Assembly: GCA_036172665.1 (NCBI GenBank)
Contig: CM069877.1
Span: 24,391,001-24,455,000, forward strand
Source of the DNA: Prosopocoilus inquinatus
Lineage: Eukaryota > Arthropoda > Insecta > Coleoptera > Lucanidae
Direction of reading: 5' to 3'
DNA: 64,000 nt
A model generated the notes under the pieces. It had not been told where the DNA came from. It worked only from the letters and a program-made list of their open reading frames with translations, and searched no databases. A program made the position numbers and the translations under genes. Shown piece after piece: positions 57,641 to 64,000 of this stretch. How positions within the stretch are numbered: position 1 is the first letter of the stretch; the number at the start of each line of letters is the position of its first letter.

Positions 57641-58870
57641 AAAGGACCATATGAGGAAACGTTGGTATTGTACAAGTGTAAATTTTAATTTTTCACTGAA
57701 AATCATAAAAGACAAATTTCACAATTAATAATTTAAAAAGTATAAAAAGAAACATTTTTAAATTAACTGTACATACAGTAATATTTGTGTATGTATAAAA
57801 CCTACATATTTACCTATATCAATGAAAAATGCGTAAGAAATAGGTCGTTAATTTTGTGAGAAAGAAAATTGTTTCAAATTTGCACCATGTTTATTCGTTA
57901 TTAACCTCATTTCATCTCAGTGTTGCCACTGCCTAATATACAATCGTAGTAGTTCTCAGTGGAACATGGGAGAGAATAGACAGCGCCGGAGTAGTCGTCC
58001 AGCATCGAGGACGCAATACCATACAACTAGTGAGGCGACGAGTTGAGTAGACTCGCTATCAGACTCGATTCTCAAAGGTACAGTACGATACAAGTACTCG
58101 AGTATCGACTTTAGAATTTGTAGACTCGAGTCCCAAAGGTATTCGTTCTACTCGAGTAACTATTGCAGTGACACCGAGTCACCGAAACTCGAGTCAACTC
58201 GAGTTCGAGTCGAGTAGACTCGATGTCAGACTGGATTTTATTGGATTCTCTTTATAGAGCCTCCTCGTCAGTTGGTAACGAGTGAATGAGTACCGAGTTT
58301 AGAATTCAGATTATGCGTGTAGGCAATAAGCGTTAACGTTTGACAAGTTTCATTCGTTTTAGAAGTACTATGCTTTTGCTAAAACTGTCGACTGCCGCAA
58401 TAACTTACTGTGACAGTCAGACGCTTGATATCGGGGCGGCTTGGCGGCAGTCATTGTTTTTTGTATATTTTATGAAAAAGATTACATAAAAAATGAATAA
58501 GTTCAAAAATTTCAAAGGGAGTACAGTTTTTTGTAACTGAAAAGGCTGTTAAATATTGTTAAATAAGAACTGAAGACTCATACTCATTTAATGAATAATT
58601 TGTGGCTCTATATTCTATATTTTGTTTTCTTTTAAAGAAAATACTTTTAATTCAACTAAACATGCAATTACATAGTAACTAAGTTTTTCTTTTTATTTTA
58701 CACAGAGCCTGCACACTTTATTATGAGACATATCAAATAATATTACATAGTTACAAAATTTTAAATTTATCTGAACCGCCAGAATACATTAATAAAGAAA
58801 ACACGTGACGATCGGAAATCAAGTAAAATATAGAACGAACTTTGTTATTTTAAACGGAACGTTCAATATA
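57641..58870. other. Intergenic with GACTCGAG-type motif cluster (58020-58230)
   Basis: Between 58020 and 58230 the motif GACTCGAGT or close variants (GTAGACTCG, ACTCGAGTA, GAGTCGAGT) recurs about ten times in both orientations. It resembles subterminal binding arrays of a DNA transposon, but terminal repeats were not resolved. The rest has no supported feature. Confidence 0.4.
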
Positions 58871-59099
58871 CAGTTGAAAACAAAAAAGTAGACAAATTAC
58901 TGTTTCCTGTAATTATTCTTCCTCAAATGCTATAGAGTAAAACCGAATTCACAGATTTTACCACAGTTTTAAACTTGTTAATTTTGAAAGATTTTAAATT
59001 TGTTTAAAGTTATTTATGAAGTCGTCTTTAATCATTACCATTTTCAGAAAGAATAATTATAGGAAACTGTAATTTGTCTACTTTTTTTGCTTTCAACTG
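58871..59099. mobile_element. Tc1/mariner-type MITE, 229 bp
   Basis: CAGTTGAAA(A)CAAAAAA and the inverse end form ~45-bp imperfect arms, with TA on both sides (58869-58870 and 59100-59101). Related partial copies lie at 46937 and 25467. Confidence 0.8.
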
Positions 59100-59230
59100 T
59101 AAAGTCGGCTTATATGGAATACCTATTCTTTGGGCCGTCATAAATTCTGAACTAAGATACTAAATACTCAGATATTTTAATTAAAAATACTTTATGTTGT
59201 TTTTCAGCGGTTGTATGTAATAAATAAAGT

Positions 59231-60372
59231 CCGGATTTATATGTGCTAAAAAAGTGGAAAATAAGTTTTTTTTATGCGATTAAAATGGATCAAAATATGG
59301 ATATTATATGCGATAAAAATTTTATTTTACTTATACATACTTTAGAATAATAAAAACATAAATAGTTTCATATAAGTAATTTTAACACTTAACACTTAAA
59401 TAGTAGGATTACAAAATATAATCAACAGTTGATTTAAATTATTTGGGGTAAAATTTTGTCGTCTGTCTGTCAAAATATTTTTATAAGAGGAAAACGAACG
59501 CTCGACATCGCATGAAGTAATGGGCGCAAATTTCATGGATGCTACATCTTTGGGGTCCATGTCCAAATCCTCTTCACTTTGACCTTTTAAAACTAAACAG
59601 ATTTTCCTCATTTTATTGTAGTCAGGATTACGTAATAGAACCTTGTCTAATTTTGCCATTAACTTCTCTCCTATCTCCCCTGGAATTGATTTTACACTTT
59701 CAATTGCATCATCGACCACTTCAAAAGAATCTAATAGAGCCGTCTGGGATGATTCCAACTTTTTAATGGTGGATATTAAAACCGAAAAATGAGTTTTAAT
59801 GAATGCTAATTGATTCCCGATGTTTGTGTTCGACATGCATTCCTTACAAATTCTTAAAGCCGCTGAATTGGAATCATCCAATTCTAAGAAAATTTCCTTT
59901 AATTGTTTAAAGTTATCTGCGTAAAAATTTGCTGCTTCAAGCCACGTACCCCATCTCGTAATTATTGGTTCTGGTGGTAATGGCAGGTCAGCAGCTAATT
60001 CTTTATAGTGTTGTATACGCAGTGGGGCTTTAAGAAACGCCTTTTTTCCGTTATTGATCAACTTATTTACTGTTGGGTATTCTAGTCGCACCAATTCAGC
60101 GAGCCTATTCATTGCGTGAGCCATACAAGTGAAGTGCATCAGATTTGGGTAAAACACCTGTAAAGCCTGTCCTGCTTTTATCATGTAGGCTGCTGCATCA
60201 GACACCATTAGTAATATATTTTCCGATTTAACTTGATTAGGTGCATATAAAAGTGTCAAGCTGTCGTTAATAAAACGTGCGATCGTTGAATGATTTGTTT
60301 TTTCCAAAACTGCACTATTTACCAAATAAGATATTGGTGCAACTGTGTTGCTTAATACTCCTGCTAACATAT
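59231..60372 (-). mobile_element. hAT-type transposon relic, copy 2, cut by a Gypsy LTR
   Basis: Near-identical reverse copy of 1-1132. Its 5' side stops exactly at the start of the Gypsy LTR (60373), so the remainder should lie beyond the window on the far side of the Gypsy element. Confidence 0.85.
59396..60372 (-). pseudogene. hAT transposase, open for ~325 codons but 5'-truncated
   Basis: Unlike copy 1 this frame is uninterrupted from the LTR junction to the stop. Motifs are VSDAAAYMIKAGQAL, HFTCMAHAMNRLAEL (intact Cys-His), ITRWGTWLEAANFY and SCDVERSFSSYKNIL, followed by NLNQLLIIFCN of the dimerisation domain. The first codons reported by a naive ORF call (MARH) are antisense LTR and not part of the protein. 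The N-terminal zinc finger and first catalytic Asp lie across the Gypsy insertion. Confidence 0.8.
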
Positions 60373-60698
60373 TGTGGCGAGCCAACCTGACTCAGCGAAA
60401 GGCGTCAAGAAGTCGGTCCGCTTGATGTGTCATCGGCCGTCACGCGTTCGGGGCCTGTATCGAGCAAACTAGAATCTTCCAGCATCGAGACTTCCAGACG
60501 CCTGCAGTAGATATAAAATCGCCCGGAGTTGACTCACCAGTCAGTCGAATTCGAACAGCGATAGTCGAAGTTAGATTTTAGTGTGAAAATAAATTGTTAG
60601 AAATAAATTAGTTTTTAAGCTTTATTAAATTACGGTTAAGTTTGTATCGAGTGTTTTATTCGTTTAAATAAATAAACTCAAACCCTAGAAACGTAACA
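60373..60698 (+). repeat. 5' LTR of a Ty3/Gypsy element
   Basis: The sequence starts TGTGGCGAGCC and ends ACGTAACA (TG...CA). A TATA box (ATATAAAAT) lies at about 60510 and an AATAAA at about 60589. A putative tRNA primer-binding site TGGTGTCAGGTGTGGGG begins at 60700, two bases after the LTR. The 3' LTR is outside the window. Confidence 0.82.
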
Positions 60699-60795
60699 GT
60701 GGTGTCAGGTGTGGGGTTTGTGCAAATAAATAAACAATTTAAAGTAAATTAAATTTAATCAGATTATTAAATAAGTACAGTATCAAAAAAAAACA

Positions 60796-63700
60796 ATGGC
60801 TACGAGAAAAGTGTTGTTGAAAGACTTAAAAGTGGCCGAATTAAAAACCGAATTGGAAGAACGAGAGTTAGAAACCTGTGGTTTGAAAGGCGCACATCAC
60901 GAGAAGTTTCTAGAACAATCTGGAAATTTCAAGGACGAACTTCGAGAACAATCCAGAAATTTGGACGAGAAGTTTCTAGAACAGTCTGGAAATTTAGAGA
61001 AGCTTAGAGAACAATCCAGAAATTTAGAGGATAAGCTTCTAGAACAATCTGGAAATTTCAAGGAAGAACTTCGAGAACAATCCAGAAATTTGGACGAGAA
61101 GCTTCAAGAACAATCCAGAAATTTAGAGGAGAAGCTTCTAGAACAATCTGGAAATTTCGACAAATTACAAAATAAATTGTTGGAACAATCTAGAGACTTA
61201 GACGAGAGATTTCGAGAGCAATCCAGAAATTTCGACGAGAAATTTCTAGAAGAAACAAGGCACTTGCAAGAAAATGTGGAAGAAATCATATTCCAGCAGG
61301 ATAATAAAATCAAAAATCTGGAACGAATCATGGCGGGGTTGCGAGTGTTCGGGGATCAGCCACCAGTAGAAGTACTAGAAAAGAATGAAACCCGAATTGT
61401 GGAAGGTCCAGCAGAAAATTCTAAACTGAAGATAAAACCACCAACGTTCGATGGAAAGTCTTCTTGGCCCAACTACTTCAAACAGTTCGAAGCAGCAGCA
61501 AAGGCGAACAGATGGACGGCCAGCGAAAGAGCCACTTCGTTAATTGTGGCCTTGAGAGGGGACGCTATCGATGTGCTACAGACGATGCCGCCAGAGGAAC
61601 AAGAAGACTTCGACAAGCTGGTGAATAGGATGGAAATGCGTTACGGACAGGCCCATCTGACCGAGGTATACCATGCGCAGTTGAGGAATCGCTGTCAGAA
61701 ATCCGGAGAAACTCTTCAGGAATTCGAAGCAGACGTTGCGCGTCTGGCCCAGTTGGCATATCCCACAGCTCCTGTTGAATTCCTCAAATCTTTGACGGTG
61801 CAGACCTTCATAGATGGAATCCGTGACCCAGACAACCAGCAGGCATTGAGAATGACCCATCCGAAGACGTCCAAGAACGCATTGGCTTATGCCTTGGAAT
61901 TTGAAGCGGCGAGACGAGTCTCAAGAGGGCATGTCAAGGTGCGAGCGGCTATGGACTTCCAAGAGGAAGAAGAGGAAGAATCCGCTAACGCCAAGGTGGG
62001 ATCTGCTATAAAGGAGCGACCCAGGGAGTATACCACCGCCGAGGATGTTCGCCGCATTGTGGAACAGGTCCTCAAGAAGAAGAAGCCGCTGGAAAGGCCA
62101 GGACGAAGGACATGTTCGCAGGCGATGTCCAAAGCCCAGACAGGATCCAAGGAAGCCACAGTTAAACTAAGCCGGGTCGGTGCAGAGGGGCAAACGTCGA
62201 CCCGTATTCAAAGGCCCCCAAAGACGAAAGCCAAAGAAGTAATATCCCTACGGCAGTTAACCAGCAGTATCTTCGTGGATGTTACCATTGATGACATTCC
62301 TCACACCATGTTGTTGGATACGGGTGCGACGAAGACCATCCTAAGACCCGACGTCATTAAGTCATCTGGACGCACCGACCCGACCAAGTGGAGACTGAAA
62401 ACTGCGACTGGAACATCAGCAACTGTCCACGGTGAAGTAGAGGTTATCATCACCATTGGTTCAACTCCAATAAAACACCGTGCACTGGTGGCAGATATAG
62501 AGGACGAGGCAATTTTGGGCATGGACGTCATGTGTGCCCACGGGTTCCAATTGGACTTAAAGCGTGGCGTGATGGCGGTCAATAATGAGGAGTTGGTTCT
62601 ACATCAACGAGGGGACGTGGCCGCTCGAGTAGTCCTCGCTGAAGACATTGTATTACCCAGCAGGACTGAGGTTATCGTCGACGCAAAACTGGACGGTGTT
62701 TTTCAAGATGGGCAAGTCATTATGGTTGAACCTAATACTGATGATCAAAGGATTGGAAGAGGAGTCCTCGTTGGGAAAATGTTGTTGACGGCGAAGAAGG
62801 AAGTACCTGTCCGCCTGATGAACGTCAATTGTTTCTCTGTCAATATCAAGAAAGGAACAATCTTGGGAAGCTGCACCATGGTGTCCTCCATCTCCCGGCA
62901 ACTTGAAACAAACGTGCCAGAAGCGAAAGTCCCAAAGAAATTATGGGAAATGGTTATGTCAACAGCCCAGGAATTGACTCCAGACCAGAAGACAAAAGCA
63001 AAGAATCTGATCGGCCGTTATCAAGATGTATTTGAGGTAGAAAATGGATCCAAGGGAAGAACTGATGTCGTGAAACACAAAATAGAGACTGGAGAAGAAA
63101 GACCTATCCGTCAAGCTCCAAGGCGATTACCGTTGGCGAAGCGTGAGGAAGCGGAACGCATTATTCGCGAGATGGAAAAGGATAATGTAATAGAACCATC
63201 AAGCAGCCCGTGGGCGTCACCAGTAGTGCTTGTGAAGAAGAAGGATGGGTCCACCAGGTTCTGTGTAGACTACCGGTTACTCAATAATGTCACCAAGAAG
63301 GACAGCTATCCCTTGCCCCGGATTGATGATACCCTGGACACCCTGGCCGGCTCAAAGATCTTCTCAACTTTGGACTTAAAGAGTGGATATTGGCAAGTGG
63401 AGCTGGCGCCCGAAGATCGAGAAAAGACGGCGTTTTCCATTGGTATGGGTCTGTGGCAGTTCACAGTGATGCCATTCGGATTATGTAATGCCCCAGCGAC
63501 ATTCGAGAGGTTAATGGAGACGGTTCTGAAAGGTCTGTCCTGGACAACGTGCATGGTGTACCTTGACGACATAATTGTCGTGGGAAAGACGTTCGACGAC
63601 CACCTAAGGAACCTGGAAGGAGTGTTCCAGCGGCTTCGCGGAGCTGGACTAAAGCTTAGCCTCAAGAAGTGTCACCTGTTCCAGAAGGAAGTGAATTACC

Positions 63701-64000
63701 TGGGGCACATTGTTAATGGAAACGGAATCGCCGTGGACCCTGTGAAGATTCAGGTGGTGAAAGACTGGCCAACTCCCACAAATAAACACCAAATAAGGAG
63801 TTTCCTTGGCCTGTGCACTTACTATCGGCGCTACGTTCCTGGATTTGCAGACATTGCTAAGCCGTTAACAAAACTCACTGAAGAAGGTCGTCCATTTGAA
63901 TGGGACCAACAGTGTCAAATTGGCTTTGAACAACTAAAGCAGTACTTGGTTAGTGCTCCTATTCTGAGTTATCCTCTCCCGGAAGGCAAGTTCGTCGTGG
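60796..64000 (+). CDS. Ty3/Gypsy gag-pol polyprotein, single frame, runs off the window
   Basis: An ATG at 60796 opens one frame without stops to the end (1068 codons). Residues 1-30 resemble a SAP-like start (LKDLKVAELKTELEERELE). Residues 36-175 are a coiled coil of about eleven imperfect EKLLEQSGN/REQSRNL repeats. The Gag core follows at about 216-390 (PPTFDGKSSWPNYFKQFEAA), then a Glu/Lys-rich linker. The protease DTGA starts at residue 508. Reverse transcriptase carries CVDYRLLNN, TLDLKSGYWQ, FTVMPFGLCNAPATF and YLDD (922-925), and the connection to RNase H follows (LCTYYRRYVPGFA). No CCHC zinc knuckle is visible between Gag and protease. Integrase and the 3' LTR lie beyond the window. 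The intact frame suggests a young copy. Confidence 0.93.
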   Translation, partial: MATRKVLLKDLKVAELKTELEERELETCGLKGAHHEKFLEQSGNFKDELREQSRNLDEKFLEQSGNLEKLREQSRNLEDKLLEQSGNFKEELREQSRNLDEKLQEQSRNLEEKLLEQSGNFDKLQNKLLEQSRDLDERFREQSRNFDEKFLEETRHLQENVEEIIFQQDNKIKNLERIMAGLRVFGDQPPVEVLEKNETRIVEGPAENSKLKIKPPTFDGKSSWPNYFKQFEAAAKANRWTASERATSLIVALRGDAIDVLQTMPPEEQEDFDKLVNRMEMRYGQAHLTEVYHAQLRNRCQKSGETLQEFEADVARLAQLAYPTAPVEFLKSLTVQTFIDGIRDPDNQQALRMTHPKTSKNALAYALEFEAARRVSRGHVKVRAAMDFQEEEEEESANAKVGSAIKERPREYTTAEDVRRIVEQVLKKKKPLERPGRRTCSQAMSKAQTGSKEATVKLSRVGAEGQTSTRIQRPPKTKAKEVISLRQLTSSIFVDVTIDDIPHTMLLDTGATKTILRPDVIKSSGRTDPTKWRLKTATGTSATVHGEVEVIITIGSTPIKHRALVADIEDEAILGMDVMCAHGFQLDLKRGVMAVNNEELVLHQRGDVAARVVLAEDIVLPSRTEVIVDAKLDGVFQDGQVIMVEPNTDDQRIGRGVLVGKMLLTAKKEVPVRLMNVNCFSVNIKKGTILGSCTMVSSISRQLETNVPEAKVPKKLWEMVMSTAQELTPDQKTKAKNLIGRYQDVFEVENGSKGRTDVVKHKIETGEERPIRQAPRRLPLAKREEAERIIREMEKDNVIEPSSSPWASPVVLVKKKDGSTRFCVDYRLLNNVTKKDSYPLPRIDDTLDTLAGSKIFSTLDLKSGYWQVELAPEDREKTAFSIGMGLWQFTVMPFGLCNAPATFERLMETVLKGLSWTTCMVYLDDIIVVGKTFDDHLRNLEGVFQRLRGAGLKLSLKKCHLFQKEVNYLGHIVNGNGIAVDPVKIQVVKDWPTPTNKHQIRSFLGLCTYYRRYVPGFADIAKPLTKLTEEGRPFEWDQQCQIGFEQLKQYLVSAPILSYPLPEGKFVV

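Noticed and set aside
60373..60385. MARH as the N-terminus of the hAT protein
   Set aside because: These codons are antisense Gypsy LTR.
61104..63665. Several minus-strand open frames of 64-119 codons
   Set aside because: They lie antisense to the intact Gypsy gag-pol frame and carry no recognisable motif; shadows of the coding strand.

Overview
The window looks like one nuclear scaffold piece from an arthropod, most likely an insect. It is AT-rich, has short spliceosomal introns, contains one conserved eukaryotic gene, and is otherwise packed with transposons. I name no species. The only host gene I recognise with confidence is a Caliban/NEMF (Rqc2/NFACT) orthologue at 10966-15629 (+). Ten exons are readable and the first coding exon is not found. 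I saw no tRNA, rRNA or CRISPR array by eye.

Layout. 1-1.15 kb: hAT-type transposase relic, cut by the window edge. 1.7-5.25 kb: an inverted repeat pair, a 1.7-kb non-autonomous element with 8-bp target duplications, and half a mariner carrying a SINE. 5.25-8.6 kb: Polinton/Maverick debris (PLA2-like, packaging ATPase, integrase) with an internal inverted duplication. 8.65-10.6 kb: MITEs and a truncated SINE. 11-15.6 kb: NEMF, with a SINE in one intron. 17.6-23.9 kb: a 6.2-kb hAT element with perfect terminal repeats and a perfect 8-bp duplication. It holds its own decayed transposase plus a second copy of the 1.7-kb element and a MITE. 24.3-29.3 kb: several foldback MITEs and THAP-like relics. 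30.2-35.7 kb: a nearly complete PIF/Harbinger element (Myb-like protein plus DDE transposase) nested in an older TIR element. 35.8-38.65 kb: a hAT MITE, then a hAT element swollen by a 1.5-kb foldback. 39.5-41.2 kb: THAP plus DDE_4 (ISL2EU-like) transposase relic. 42.6-43.2 kb: LINE 3' end. 45.1-48.8 kb: foldback elements, one with arrays of ACTATCGATAGT.

48.8-52.9 kb (minus) is the most interesting locus. It is a SWIM zinc finger + YqaJ-type exonuclease gene whose roughly 90-bp intron has been invaded by a 2.8-kb Tc1/mariner-superfamily element on the opposite strand. That element encodes a five-exon DDE transposase with an unusually wide second-D to E spacing (81 residues, close to the DD82E 'Sailor' class). 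The host gene is also truncated by the TATCGATA foldback and carries a stop at its first SWIM cysteine.

53.7-57.1 kb: nested foldbacks with a Penelope-like end, then a mariner lacking its N-terminus. 59.2-60.37 kb: a second, much better preserved copy of the window-start hAT relic. It is interrupted by a Ty3/Gypsy element (5' LTR 60373-60698) whose gag-pol frame is open to the window end.

The genes do not form a pathway. The region is an insertion nest: apparent insertion order can be read from several target-site duplications (TSDs), and most coding relics carry frameshifts or stops.
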